This document shows positions 43,896 to 52,858 of a stretch of 64,000 nucleotides of DNA, in pieces. A model generated the notes under the pieces. It made no database searches. It saw nothing but the letters and a program-made list of their open reading frames with translations, and was not told where the DNA came from. Source of the DNA: CAUTYU01 sp963545205 (lineage in GTDB: Bacteria > Desulfobacterota > Desulfovibrionia > Desulfovibrionales > Desulfomicrobiaceae); the NCBI GenBank assembly GCA_963545205.1, contig CAUUHW010000011.1, forward strand, positions 10,979-74,978, given 5' to 3'. The position numbers were made by a program, and so were the translations under genes. Numbering within the stretch: the stretch's first letter is position 1; each line of letters opens with the position of its first letter.

Positions 43896-44381
43896 CTAGG
43901 CACCTAGTTTCCAGCACTTGTTTGCGTCAGCGTCCTGAACATCAAACTTTTTGCCCAGAGCTTCTTTTGGGGTAACCAGCTCTGTTTCGGTGAACAGCAG
44001 TTCACTCTCAAGATCGCCAGGTTCCGGCTTCCCTTCAAAAGGCTTGAGCTGCCCTTCCGGTGTTGTGCGGATCGGAAACTTGAAGCGTTTGACTTCGCCA
44101 CTGCGGAACTGGACTGTCCACATAATATCTTCCGCGCTGCGCAACGGAATACTGGTGCCTCCCATGGGAGCAAAGTCAGCATAAGGCCGTGCAGTGATCG
44201 CGCCCTGAGGACAGATCTTGACGCAAGAATAACATTCCCAGCAGGCATCCGGCTCCTGGTTATAGGCCTTCATCTCTTTCGCATCGAGAATCATCAGGTC
44301 GTTCGGGCAGATGTACATGCAGGCAGTCTTTTCGCCGCCCTTGCAGCCGTCACACTTTTCCGGGTTTACGTATGTTGGCAT
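43896..44381 (-). CDS. aprB: Adenylylsulfate reductase subunit beta
   Basis: AprB has two [4Fe-4S] clusters that deliver electrons to the AprA flavin. The 161-residue protein shows the two cluster motifs CDGCKGGEKTACMYICPND (near residue 10) and CWECYSCVKICPQGAI (near 47), and a C-terminal tail that wraps AprA. It starts a unit with its own promoter. GGAGGG precedes the ATG. Confidence 0.98.
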   Translation of the reverse strand: MPTYVNPEKCDGCKGGEKTACMYICPNDLMILDAKEMKAYNQEPDACWECYSCVKICPQGAITARPYADFAPMGGTSIPLRSAEDIMWTVQFRSGEVKRFKFPIRTTPEGQLKPFEGKPEPGDLESELLFTETELVTPKEALGKKFDVQDADANKCWKLGA

Positions 44382-44443
44382 AATTCCCTCCAGTTTTTAG
44401 TTAGTGCCAATCCTTTTTTCCGCCCATGACAGGGCTTTTAATA

Positions 44444-44472
44444 CAGATAACAGTATGTGCTTTTTGTGTCAA
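44444..44472 (-). promoter_or_regulatory. Promoter of aprBA(-qmoABCD)
   Basis: Minus strand TTGACA (44472-44467), 17-base spacer, TATCTG (44449-44444), about 60 bases before aprB. Confidence 0.65.
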
Positions 44473-44521
44473 GCAGGATGTAAAATGTTTGTAGGTGGTT
44501 ACAGGTTTAGCGTCTTTTTCT

Positions 44522-44552
44522 GGAAGAAGGGAGATCCAAACTCCCCTCTTCC
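44522..44552 (-). terminator. Hairpin after sat
   Basis: GGAAGA(G)GGGAG / CTCCC(T)TCTTCC around a 7-base loop, nine bases after the sat stop. There is no T-run on the minus strand, so it may be a weak terminator or stabiliser. Confidence 0.5.
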
Positions 44553-44561
44553 GAGTACGGT

Positions 44562-45848
44562 TTATTTCATTCCTGAGCCAGATGCAGCCTTCTGCATCTT
44601 GATTTCAACCTTTTCAGTCAGTCCTTCGTAGTATTCGCGCAGGATAACCAGAACCTCATCACGTCCGAAGTGATCCGGTACATCGGCCTTTTCAGACAAG
44701 GCCTTGCGCAGCTTGGTTCCACTCAGGATAACGCGGTCTTCCTTGGTATGCGGGCAGGTACGCATGGAGGCCATGCCGTCACACTTATGGCAGTAGAATG
44801 TCCAGTCGATTTTCAGCGGTTGACACAGAAGAGCCTTGCCAGCGGCCTTGTTTTTTTCTGCTTCTGTCTGATAGGGGATACGATTAAAGATTTCCTGGGC
44901 CTCAAACATACCGTAGAAGTCGCCGACACCGGCGTGGTCGCGGCCAATGATCATGTCGGAGATGCCGTAGTTTTGACGGAATGTGGCGTGCAGCAACGCT
45001 TCACGCGGTCCGGCGTAGCGCATGTCAAGCGGATAACCGCCCTGGACAACATTGGCATCGACAAAATAGTTGTCAATCAGGGTCTGGATACATTTGATAC
45101 GCACTTCTGCCGGAATATCACCCGGTTTCAGGTTGCCAACCAAGGAGTGAATGAACACGCCGTCGCAGACTTCCATGGCGATTTTGGCCAGGTATTCGTG
45201 AGAACGGTGCATGGGGTTTCTGAGCTGCAACGCGGCAACCCTGCTCCAACCTTTCTTTTCAAAGGTGGCCCGGGCTTCAGCCGGAGTCATGTACACGCCG
45301 GGGAAACGGTTGCGGTAGTCGCCTTCGCTCAAGACTTTAACTGTTCCGGCCAGGTTATATTTCTTTTGCGCCATAACCATCTTCACGCCGGGGTGGTCTT
45401 CAAGGGCTGTTGCCCAGAATTTGTCGTCCGCGCTGTCTTCACCGGATCCTTTGAAGATTTGGTAGCATTCCCACTTCTTATCCTCTTCAGTCATCTCGTA
45501 TTTTTCAGAGACCTTCATGGTTGCGTAGGTTATGCCGTCACGCACCAGGGCAATCTCGTCACCGGCCTTGACCTTTTCATCGTCAACGTCAAGGGTGACC
45601 GGAACCGGCCAGAACGTACCATCGGCCATAGTAAATTTTTCACAAACACTTTTCCAGTCGGCCTTGGTCATGAAACCGTTCAGTGGGCTGAATCCGCCAA
45701 TACCCATCATGATCAGGTCTCCCTTGGCCCGGGCAGAAATCTCTATCTGGGGCAGGGAAGCAGCTTTTTTTTGTTCTGCTTCAAGTTCAGCGCCTTGCAG
45801 CAGGCAACAAACAAGTCCTTTTCCTCCATGTGCTGGGAGCAGTGCCAT
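44562..45848 (-). CDS. sat: Sulfate adenylyltransferase (ATP sulfurylase, dissimilatory)
   Basis: Sat activates sulfate to APS, the first step of sulfate respiration. The 428-residue protein has the ATP-binding motif QLRNPMHRSHE near residue 210 (variant of QTRNPxHRxHE), the second motif IIGRDHAGVGDFYG near 308, and a late GTKLRKALSE. A zinc-like CHKCDGMASMRTCPH lies near 360. The start ATG at 45848 has a perfect AGGAGG; an in-frame codon at 45932 is inside the promoter. It is separated from aprB by 180 bases with its own promoter and a Rex-like site upstream. Confidence 0.97.
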   Translation of the reverse strand: MALLPAHGGKGLVCCLLQGAELEAEQKKAASLPQIEISARAKGDLIMMGIGGFSPLNGFMTKADWKSVCEKFTMADGTFWPVPVTLDVDDEKVKAGDEIALVRDGITYATMKVSEKYEMTEEDKKWECYQIFKGSGEDSADDKFWATALEDHPGVKMVMAQKKYNLAGTVKVLSEGDYRNRFPGVYMTPAEARATFEKKGWSRVAALQLRNPMHRSHEYLAKIAMEVCDGVFIHSLVGNLKPGDIPAEVRIKCIQTLIDNYFVDANVVQGGYPLDMRYAGPREALLHATFRQNYGISDMIIGRDHAGVGDFYGMFEAQEIFNRIPYQTEAEKNKAAGKALLCQPLKIDWTFYCHKCDGMASMRTCPHTKEDRVILSGTKLRKALSEKADVPDHFGRDEVLVILREYYEGLTEKVEIKMQKAASGSGMK

Positions 45849-45903
45849 AATTAAAACCTCCTGATTCAAATCGTTAAAATATTCCTTGGACACGAGTAAC
45901 TGA

Positions 45904-45932
45904 ATTCTTTCTCCAAGTGAAAAAAATGTCAA
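45904..45932 (-). promoter_or_regulatory. Promoter of sat
   Basis: Minus strand TTGACA (45932-45927), 17-base spacer, AAGAAT (45909-45904), near-consensus. Confidence 0.7.
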
Positions 45933-45981
45933 GATGTTTTTTTCTTTTTTTTGCTAGTGGTTATACTAACTAGATTAGCTC

Positions 45982-45999
45982 TTGTTAAAAAATAGACAA
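45982..45999. promoter_or_regulatory. Rex-like operator upstream of sat
   Basis: TTGTTAAAAAATAGACAA matches the Rex consensus TTGTTAA-N4-TTAACAA at 12 of 14 fixed positions. It lies about 50 bases upstream of the sat -35. In D. vulgaris, sat is known to be repressed by the NADH-sensing Rex, so the site is plausible here; its position upstream of the -35 is unusual for a repressor. Confidence 0.5.
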
Positions 46000-46163
46000 G
46001 CTCTTTGCTTTATTTGGTTTTGCAGGTAAGAGATTACTCTTGTACCGGACTTTTCTTTCCCTGAATTTTCAAGTAAATGATTTTCTTGTTTGCCGCGCCG
46101 CTTCCCGAAAACCATAAGAGAGTGCGGTTTTAATTTTTGCGGACCCGTACGCGGGGTATAAGT

Positions 46164-47774
46164 ATGGAAAAAGAAAAAAGCCTTTCGCAGGAACTTATTG
46201 AGATTGACACCAGTCTTGCCAAACTGATTTTTGAACGGGCCAGATTGCTGGGGAAAGCTGCCAGTGCCCGAAAAAACAAAAAAATAGCCCTGGCAGATCC
46301 AAAGCAGGAAAAACGGTTGTGGGCGGTATGGAAAAAGGAATTGCACGACCGTTTGGATCACCCCGGGCTGGTTCGTGAACTTTTTTTTAATCTGAACGCC
46401 TTATCTTATATTCAAAGTGAGGAAAAAGAAGCCGAGGCCTATCGTCTTGCCCCCAGCTCACGGCCTTTGCAGGCGGAGCTGCCCGGCCCGCGGGACAGTT
46501 TTTATTTTCGGGCCCAGCTTTTTCTGGCTGCTTTAAGCGACGGTGCAACCCGTTTGCCGCACAATCCACAGGCTGCATCCGTACAGGAACTGATAACCGC
46601 GCTCAATAGCTGGAAAGGCTCCATTGCCCGTCAGGGAACTAACCTTGTTGTTGAGGGCACTGTTTTGCAGCCGTCAGAGGACACCGCTTTTGTCGGTGGG
46701 GAGCCCTTTACTTTTTATTTATTGCTTTGCCTGGCCTTGTCGCGGCCCTGCCAGATTCGGTTTGTTGGTTCGGCTCATTTGCGGCGATTGAAGATCCAAA
46801 ATCTATGCGCGTTTTTGCCTCAGCTTGGAGCACGGCTGACTCCGGTGGAACCGGCTGGTTTTTCCCTGCCCGCCCGTTTGGAAAGCAGTGGTATGCTGCC
46901 GTCTGAACTCGTTTTGTCCGAAGATCTGCCCGTGGAGTTTCTTGCCGCCCTGTTGTTAAGTGCACCATGTTTTCCGCGGGGATTGCGTCTGACCTTTCCC
47001 GCCAAGGCGCGTGGGCACAGAAAAATTCTGGTCACGTTTGAACTGCTCGCGAAATTCGGGCTTGCCCCACAAGAAGAAATGCGTGGTGAACAGTGTGCTG
47101 TTTTTCTCGCTCCTGCCCATCCCCAGCCGCCGGAACCTGAACTGGACAGCCCGCTTGAGGCGTCTTTTGCCGCGGTATTGTTGCTGATGCCGCTTGTCTG
47201 CGGCGGCGTTTTCTGTTTGCGGGGCAGGTGGCCGGAAGATGAACAGGCCCAAAACATGCTTGTCTTTCTGGGGCAGACCGGAGTTCAGATCAGCCGCACA
47301 TCTTCAACTCTTGTTGCTTCTCGCCAGAGTGGGGGGCAAACAGCTATTCATCTGGAACTTGAAGCGGATATGGATTTTTTCCATCTGGCTCTGGCCGCCG
47401 CTCTTTTGAGCCAGAAGGAATATAGAATCGCCTGCGATGAAAAAAGCCTGTCTTATTCTTATGGAATTGAATTTCTTGACTTTTTGGGCGCAAAGTACAG
47501 CCATGAAGCAGGGCGTTTACTCTTGCCCCCGCAAAAGATTGAACTGCCGGCTGAGGCCTGGACTAGTCCTGCTCCTGAGTGGACTCTGGCCTTCGCACTT
47601 CTGGCCTTTTCCTGTCCCGGATTGCGGTTGAATAATCCCGGACAGCTGCTGGCGTACTGGCCGGGCTTTTGGAATATCTTTAATTCACTGCCCCGGCCGG
47701 TTCTGGAAAAATGGAAAAAAAAGGAAATGGATACCGAACATGTCAGAAAAGGAAAAAGAATCCGTCTTGATTGA
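46164..47774 (+). CDS. Chorismate-mutase-like / EPSP-synthase-like fusion lacking catalytic motifs
   Basis: A 536-residue fusion. Residues ~5-90 look like an AroQ chorismate mutase (IDTSLAKLIFERARLLGKAASARK, ADPKQEKRLW, LVRELFFNLNALS). Residues ~100-520 follow the EPSP synthase (AroA) fold block by block, but the hallmark residues are replaced: KxxSKS by GPRDSFYF, GNAGTAxR by VGGEPFTFY, the SSQ site by PVE, DxSSA by EASFAA, and DHR near the C-terminus by PEW. The end still aligns (CPGLRLNNPGQLLAYWPGFWN against the VPGVxIxxPxxVxKTxPxFW block). I read it as a non-catalytic paralogue, perhaps regulatory. A functional AroA would have to be elsewhere. Start 46164 was preferred to TTG at 46137. Confidence 0.7.
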   Translation: MEKEKSLSQELIEIDTSLAKLIFERARLLGKAASARKNKKIALADPKQEKRLWAVWKKELHDRLDHPGLVRELFFNLNALSYIQSEEKEAEAYRLAPSSRPLQAELPGPRDSFYFRAQLFLAALSDGATRLPHNPQAASVQELITALNSWKGSIARQGTNLVVEGTVLQPSEDTAFVGGEPFTFYLLLCLALSRPCQIRFVGSAHLRRLKIQNLCAFLPQLGARLTPVEPAGFSLPARLESSGMLPSELVLSEDLPVEFLAALLLSAPCFPRGLRLTFPAKARGHRKILVTFELLAKFGLAPQEEMRGEQCAVFLAPAHPQPPEPELDSPLEASFAAVLLLMPLVCGGVFCLRGRWPEDEQAQNMLVFLGQTGVQISRTSSTLVASRQSGGQTAIHLELEADMDFFHLALAAALLSQKEYRIACDEKSLSYSYGIEFLDFLGAKYSHEAGRLLLPPQKIELPAEAWTSPAPEWTLAFALLAFSCPGLRLNNPGQLLAYWPGFWNIFNSLPRPVLEKWKKKEMDTEHVRKGKRIRLD

Positions 47775-47979
47775 CGCAGACAGTCTGCGCGCGGAAATTG
47801 CCCTGCTGGAAGCCCGTCAGCTTGCGTGTGAGCGTCAGGCTCGCGAATTTTTGGCCAGGGAGTGTCCTGGGCAGGATTTTGCGCAGGAGATCTTTGCCCT
47901 GAAACGGGAGAAACTGGAAGTTAAAACCCAGATCCTTTTTTATAACAACGCGCTTTCCAGGCTGCAATTTGAACAATAA
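47740..47979 (+). CDS. Small coiled-coil protein of unknown function
   Basis: A 79-residue, mostly helical protein (ADSLRAEIALLEARQLACERQAREFLARE, FALKREKLEVKTQILFYNNALSRLQFEQ) with heptad-like spacing of Leu/Ile. It overlaps the end of the EPSP-synthase-like gene by 35 bases and ends 15 bases before the aconitase gene, which suggests it is translated with both. I recognise no family. Confidence 0.65.
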   Translation: MSEKEKESVLIDADSLRAEIALLEARQLACERQAREFLARECPGQDFAQEIFALKREKLEVKTQILFYNNALSRLQFEQ

Positions 47980-47994
47980 GAACGAGGAGTTACT

Positions 47995-49911
47995 ATGTCC
48001 GGCACATTAACCGAAAAAATTGTTCTGGCCCATCTCAGCCAGGGCCAGGTCGAACCAGGGCAGGAAATTGACCTTGTTATTGACCAGACCCTGACCCAGG
48101 ACGCGACCGGCACCATGGCCTACCTGCAATGGGAAGCCATCGGCCTTGACAAGGTGCAGACCGAACTTTCAGTCAGCTATATTGATCACAATACCTTGCA
48201 GATGGGCTTTCGTAATCCTGATGATCACCGCTATCTGCGCACAACAGCCGCCCGTTATGGTTTGGTTTTTTCGCCTCCTGGAACAGGTATTTGCCACCAG
48301 TTGCATCTGGAAAATTTTGCCAGGCCCGGCAAAACGCTTATTGGTTCTGACAGCCATACACCGACAGCTGGCGGGCTTGGCAGCCTGGCCATTGGTGCTG
48401 GCGGACTTTCCGTGGCCATGGCCATGGCCGGACAATCCTATAAGATGGCCATGCCCAAAGTCTTTTGTATCTGGCTGGAAGGCAGCCTGCACGGTTTTGC
48501 CAGTGCCAAGGATATTATTTTGCATTTGCTTGGCCTGTTAAGTGTCAAAGGCGGTGTTGGCGCGGTTATGGAGTACGCAGGGCCGGGGCTGGCTTCGCTT
48601 ACCGTGCCGGAACGGGCAACCATTACCAATATGGGAGCTGAACTTGGCGCGACAACTTCCATCTTTCCAAGTGATGAACAGACCCGTCTTTTTTTGCGGT
48701 CAATGGGCAGGGAAGCGGATTATGTTCCCTTGAGCGCGGACGAGGGCGCTGAATATGACCGGGAAATCTGCATAGACTTAAGTTTGCTTGAACCGCTGGC
48801 TGCTTGTCCGCATATGCCGGACAAGGTGGTGCCTGTCCGTGAACTGGACGGGTTGCAGGTGGATCAGGTGGCCATTGGCTCTTGTACCAATTCTTCGTAT
48901 TCCGACTTGAAAGCAGTGGCCGAGCTGGTGCGTGGAAAAAAAGCCGCCTGCGGGTGTGATTTTCTGCTCTCGCCCGGCTCCAAGCAGGTGATGAAAATGC
49001 TTATGGACGAAAACCTGCTTGCCCCAATGCTGGATGCCGGAGCCCGTTTGCTGGAAAGTTCGTGCGGGCCGTGTATTGGCATGGGCGGCTCTCCCTGCTC
49101 CGGCGGGGTCAGTGCGCGCACCTTTAACCGCAATTTTGAGGGCCGCAGCGGTACACTTGATGCCAAGGTGTATCTTGTCAGCCCCCTGACAGCGGCCATG
49201 TGCGCCCTGCGGGGAAAATTTACCGATCCCGCGACCTGGGGGCAGGCTCCGCTCAAGGCGGTGTTACCGGAAAGCACACCCTCAATTCGTGACCTTTTTA
49301 TTTTTCCGGGGGCAGACGCCTGTGTCCGAAACTGCACGGAAGTGTTGCGCGGCCCGAATATTGTTCCTCTATCTCCTTTTGACCCCTTGCCTGCTCGCTT
49401 GGAACTGCCGGTTCTGCTTAAGGTTGCAGACAATATCACAACGGATCATATCATGCCGGCGGGCGCGGAAATCACTGCCCTGCGGTCAAATATTCCAGCC
49501 ATCAGCCGGCATGTTTTTTCCCGTGTGGACAGTGAATTTGTTTTGCGCTGTGATGAGGCTCAGGCCGGTATTATCCTGGCCGGTGAAAACTATGGTCAGG
49601 GGTCCAGCCGGGAACACGCTGCTCTGGCTCCGCGCCATCTCGGAATTCGTGTTGTGCTGGCCTGTTCTTTTGCTCGTATTCATCGCGCCAACCTTGTTAA
49701 TTTCGGAATTTTACCCTTGCTTCTCAAGCAAAAGGATTATACTTGTTTGCAACTTGGCAGCAGTGTTGAAATTGATACCAGTCAGTTGCAGCCTGGTCAG
49801 GACTTGACGGTTCGCTGCGGGACAAATTATTTTGTCGTCCGTAACGATCTCAGTCCCTATGAACTTGATGTTATTCGGGCTGGCGGGTTGTTGAATACTG
49901 TGCGTAAGTGA
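47995..49911 (+). CDS. Aconitate hydratase
   Basis: Aconitase interconverts citrate and isocitrate through cis-aconitate in the incomplete oxidative/reductive TCA branch used for 2-oxoglutarate synthesis. The 638-residue protein is of the shorter type of about 640 residues seen in Desulfovibrio and many anaerobes. The three [4Fe-4S] ligands lie in AIGSCTNSSYSDL (Cys ~299) and ESSCGPCIGMGGSPC (~360). Substrate contacts include SDSHTPTAGGLG near 118 and, in the swivelling domain, YGQGSSREHAALAPRHLG near 535. A GAGGAG site precedes the ATG. The domain order is that of full aconitases, not separate LeuC/LeuD. Confidence 0.95.
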   Translation: MSGTLTEKIVLAHLSQGQVEPGQEIDLVIDQTLTQDATGTMAYLQWEAIGLDKVQTELSVSYIDHNTLQMGFRNPDDHRYLRTTAARYGLVFSPPGTGICHQLHLENFARPGKTLIGSDSHTPTAGGLGSLAIGAGGLSVAMAMAGQSYKMAMPKVFCIWLEGSLHGFASAKDIILHLLGLLSVKGGVGAVMEYAGPGLASLTVPERATITNMGAELGATTSIFPSDEQTRLFLRSMGREADYVPLSADEGAEYDREICIDLSLLEPLAACPHMPDKVVPVRELDGLQVDQVAIGSCTNSSYSDLKAVAELVRGKKAACGCDFLLSPGSKQVMKMLMDENLLAPMLDAGARLLESSCGPCIGMGGSPCSGGVSARTFNRNFEGRSGTLDAKVYLVSPLTAAMCALRGKFTDPATWGQAPLKAVLPESTPSIRDLFIFPGADACVRNCTEVLRGPNIVPLSPFDPLPARLELPVLLKVADNITTDHIMPAGAEITALRSNIPAISRHVFSRVDSEFVLRCDEAQAGIILAGENYGQGSSREHAALAPRHLGIRVVLACSFARIHRANLVNFGILPLLLKQKDYTCLQLGSSVEIDTSQLQPGQDLTVRCGTNYFVVRNDLSPYELDVIRAGGLLNTVRK

Positions 49912-49959
49912 AAATGATTAACTTTAACTGGCCGTATTACGGCATATTGTGGGGATAAG

Positions 49960-51840
49960 ATGCTAGATGTTATTCGGAGCCATTCTCAATCATGGGTTGT
50001 TAAATTTATTTTTGCCCTGATTGTTCTGGTTTTTGTTTTTTGGGGAGTGGGAAGTTATAACAGCAGCCGGAGTTCTGTGCTGGCCACGATAAATGAGGCG
50101 CCGATTTCCCTGCAGGATTTCAGACAGACCTATGAGCGCAGCGTGCAGCAGCTCCGCCAGCAGCAGCCTCAACTTGGTCAGGACGATTTCAAGAAGATAC
50201 AGCTTAAAAAACAGGTGTTCAATCAGATGGTGAACCGTGAACTGCTGCTGCAGGAAGCAGGACGCTTTCAGCTGGCTGTTTCAGCAAAGGAACTGCGTAC
50301 TGTTATTGAAAGTATCAAGGATTTTGCGGGGAAAGACGGGAAGTTTAATGCTGAAGTTTACAAGAATCTGTTGCGGGCTAACCAGCTGACACCGGCGGAT
50401 TTTGAACGGGAAATGCGTCAGGGCATGTTGATTGAAAAGTTGCAAAGAGTCTTGACTCTGCCTGTCAGCAGTGATGAGGAAGAAGTCCGGCATTTTTTTA
50501 ATTTCGTGCGTTCAAGCGTGGATATGAGCTACGTGGAGTTTACAGACAGCCAGTATAAGGAACAGGTTGTGCTGGAAGAAAATGCGGCCAGGGACGTGTA
50601 TGAATCCCAAAAAGACAAATATACCAAACCGGAACAGGCAGGTTTTACCTTGCTCAAGCTGACAGCGGCTGATCTGGCTTCGGGGGTCAAGGTGAGTTCG
50701 GAAGAAGTGGACAGCTTTTATCAGGGCAACCTGGATCAGTTCAAACAGGAAGAAAAGGTACACGCGCGGCATATCCTGTTTCAGCTGGAAGAAAATGCTG
50801 CTGAGGAAGAAGCCGCCAAGGTGCTGGCCAAGGCTGCGGAAGTACGCAAGATTTGTACTGCAGAGAATTTCGCCGAACAGGCCCAAAAACATTCCCAGGG
50901 CCCAACTGCTTCACGGGGAGGAGATCTGGGCTGGTTTGGACGCGGGCAGATGGTCAAGCCATTTGAAGAAGCCGCTTTTGCCCTGAAAAAAGGGGAGATA
51001 AGTGAGCCGGTGCGTACCAGGTTTGGCTATCATCTTCTTTATATCGAAGACAAGGCTCCTGCCCGGACTTTGCCTCTTGATGAAGTCAAAGACCAAATCT
51101 CCCAAAGTCTGCGCTATGAAAAAGCCTCGGAAAATCTGACAGGAAAACTGGATGAGGTTGTGGAGCTGTTGCTGACCGGATCGAGTCTGGAAGATGCGGC
51201 TGAAAAGATTGGTTTGCATACCTTTCCGACTCCGTTGCTGGCTAAAGGACAGTCCCCGGCAGGATTACGTTTAGACGCCAAGGGATTGACCGCTTTGAAT
51301 GATTTGGAGTTGAACGCAACACTGAAAGAGCCGCTCATTCTCGCGGATGGATATTTGTTCGCGCGCAAGACCGAGCTTGTTCAGGCTACTCCCATTCCTT
51401 TTGAGGACGTGAAAGATGATATTGAAAGCAGTTTACGCCAGACAAAATCCCGTGAGCTGGCTTTACAGGCGGCCAAAACTCTTGTTGAAAATATTCAAAA
51501 GGGCCAGACGCCTGTTTCCGCCAGTATAAAACAGAAAAAAAATATTTCGCGGCAGGGGGGTATTCCTGAGCTGGGCATGAATCAGAAACTGACCAATGAC
51601 CTTTTTGTGGCCAAGGCTGAACAGTGGTTGCCGGAAGCGTATGAAATTGGCAGTGGTGTTGTGGTGGCCCGTCTGGACCAGAGCAATTTGCCACAGCAAA
51701 AATCCTGGGAAGAAGAAAAACTCTTGTGGCAACAGTCACTCGCCCAGAATAAAAAACAGGATTTTTTTCAGGCGGCAATCCAGCGGTTGCGAAATGAAGC
51801 TGAAATTAAAATCCTCAATGAACATATCTTGACAGATTAA
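49960..51840 (+). CDS. ppiD: Periplasmic peptidyl-prolyl isomerase PpiD/SurA-type folding factor
   Basis: A 626-residue membrane-anchored chaperone. One N-terminal helix (VVKFIFALIVLVFVFWGVG, residues ~13-31) anchors it; SurA_N-like chaperone helices follow (~40-175), then a parvulin domain near residues 262-360 (EKVHARHILFQLEENAAEEE, ASRGGDLGWFGRGQMVKPFEEAAFALKKGEISEPV, GYHLLYIEDK). The C-terminal half has a second degenerate parvulin-like module. It assists folding of outer-membrane proteins such as the two beta-barrel proteins of this window. It follows aconitase with 48 bases between, the same order as in D. vulgaris as I remember it. Confidence 0.93.
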   Translation: MLDVIRSHSQSWVVKFIFALIVLVFVFWGVGSYNSSRSSVLATINEAPISLQDFRQTYERSVQQLRQQQPQLGQDDFKKIQLKKQVFNQMVNRELLLQEAGRFQLAVSAKELRTVIESIKDFAGKDGKFNAEVYKNLLRANQLTPADFEREMRQGMLIEKLQRVLTLPVSSDEEEVRHFFNFVRSSVDMSYVEFTDSQYKEQVVLEENAARDVYESQKDKYTKPEQAGFTLLKLTAADLASGVKVSSEEVDSFYQGNLDQFKQEEKVHARHILFQLEENAAEEEAAKVLAKAAEVRKICTAENFAEQAQKHSQGPTASRGGDLGWFGRGQMVKPFEEAAFALKKGEISEPVRTRFGYHLLYIEDKAPARTLPLDEVKDQISQSLRYEKASENLTGKLDEVVELLLTGSSLEDAAEKIGLHTFPTPLLAKGQSPAGLRLDAKGLTALNDLELNATLKEPLILADGYLFARKTELVQATPIPFEDVKDDIESSLRQTKSRELALQAAKTLVENIQKGQTPVSASIKQKKNISRQGGIPELGMNQKLTNDLFVAKAEQWLPEAYEIGSGVVVARLDQSNLPQQKSWEEEKLLWQQSLAQNKKQDFFQAAIQRLRNEAEIKILNEHILTD

Positions 51841-51843
51841 AAG

Positions 51844-51868
51844 AAAAAGCCCGCTTCGCGGGCTTTTT
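51844..51868 (+). terminator. Terminator after ppiD
   Basis: AAAAAGCCCGC-TTC-GCGGGCTTTTT is a strong symmetrical Rho-independent terminator. Confidence 0.93.
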
Positions 51869-51974
51869 CTGAGCAAATACCGGACGTTTAACCTGTAAAG
51901 ATAAAAACAAATACAATCTCGACTCATTGCTTGAACAAAATCAACTCAGCGGTATTTTAATTTGTCGCTGTAAT

Positions 51975-52007
51975 AAAAAAGGGAATGCTTCTGCACGCCC
52001 TTTTTTT
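51975..52007 (-). terminator. Terminator after beta-barrel gene B
   Basis: On the minus strand GGGCGTGC-AGAA-GCATTCCC is flanked by A and T runs, just past the gene B stop. One mismatch and one wobble lie in the stem. Confidence 0.7.
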
Positions 52008-52015
52008 ATTTTTTC

Positions 52016-52633
52016 TTAATCCGAACTGTCTAACAGGCTGTTAAAAAAGACTTTCACTCCAAAAAACAGGTTGTGTGAAGGCAGCTCTTCCCCATCATCC
52101 CTTATAACAAGGTATCGGTATTTAAGGTCAATGCTGACCTGTTTGTCCAAGGCGACCTCAATGCCGGCCCCAACTTGGTAGGTAAAGTCTGTATCGCTTT
52201 CTCCATCCCCAAAGGTCTGGCCAGATACTTTCATGTCGCTGAACGATAAGCGGCTCCCTCCAACGCCTGCGGTTAAAAAAGGTGTAATAGGGCCGTCGGT
52301 TATAAAATCAAGATATCCGTTTACCAACAGGGAAATACTTGTAATGTCTCCGTCAGGAGAAAAAGTAAGCCCCTCAAACTGAGCTTTGTCAACTTTATAT
52401 TTTGACAACGAAAATTCAACTTCTCCCCTGAACCGGTCTCTGAATCTTTGTCCTAAAGCAAATACTCCGACAGGGCTGTTTTCAAACGAAAATCTTACAT
52501 CGTCTACGTGCATTTCTTTCGGCATGAGGAGCCCCGCGTTCAGGCTCACATATGCTCTATCTTCGCCGTAACATGGTGTGAGAAAAAGTAAAAAGAAGAG
52601 AGTACCGCAAAGAAACCCCAGAGTTTTTTTCAT
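52016..52633 (-). CDS. Outer-membrane beta-barrel protein, paralogue B
   Basis: A 205-residue exported barrel protein, paralogue of the one at 6404-7012. It has a signal peptide (residues ~1-23, FFLLFLTPCYG) and the shared blocks ALGQRFRDRFRGEVEFSL, LLVNGYLDFITDGPITPFLTAGVGGSR, YQVGAGIEVAL and SIDLKYRYL. The C-terminus differs: after FGVKVFF it carries an extra NSLLDSSD, so the usual terminal aromatic is not the last residue. Function is unknown. The 20-base leader and an upstream CTTGACAATAA element are shared with paralogue A. Confidence 0.85.
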   Translation of the reverse strand: MKKTLGFLCGTLFFLLFLTPCYGEDRAYVSLNAGLLMPKEMHVDDVRFSFENSPVGVFALGQRFRDRFRGEVEFSLSKYKVDKAQFEGLTFSPDGDITSISLLVNGYLDFITDGPITPFLTAGVGGSRLSFSDMKVSGQTFGDGESDTDFTYQVGAGIEVALDKQVSIDLKYRYLVIRDDGEELPSHNLFFGVKVFFNSLLDSSD

Positions 52634-52636
52634 GTC

Positions 52637-52656
52637 TTCCTCCTGCGCTACGTGCT
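52637..52656 (-). promoter_or_regulatory. Conserved leader and ribosome binding site of beta-barrel gene B
   Basis: AGCACGTAGCGCAGGAGGAA, one base different from the leader of paralogue A at 6382-6401. Confidence 0.6.
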
Positions 52657-52858
52657 ATTTTTTGTTTCTCATTATCTTATTGTCAAGTGCCGTGGAAAAC
52701 TGTTAAAAGCCGGGATATGAAAAAACAGCGATTTGGTTGTTGAGTTCACAGATATGAAAAAAGAGCAGGTTTGATATATTTGTTTTTTTCGCTATAAAAT
52801 CTTCCGGTTTTTATGGAGCGGTGGTTGTATTGGTACTGCCGCCCGGCAGGTAAGGCTG

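Noticed and set aside
44670..45854. A 394-codon open frame opposite sat
   Set aside because: Mirror of the sat reading frame; sat has all ATP-sulfurylase motifs and the opposite frame has none.
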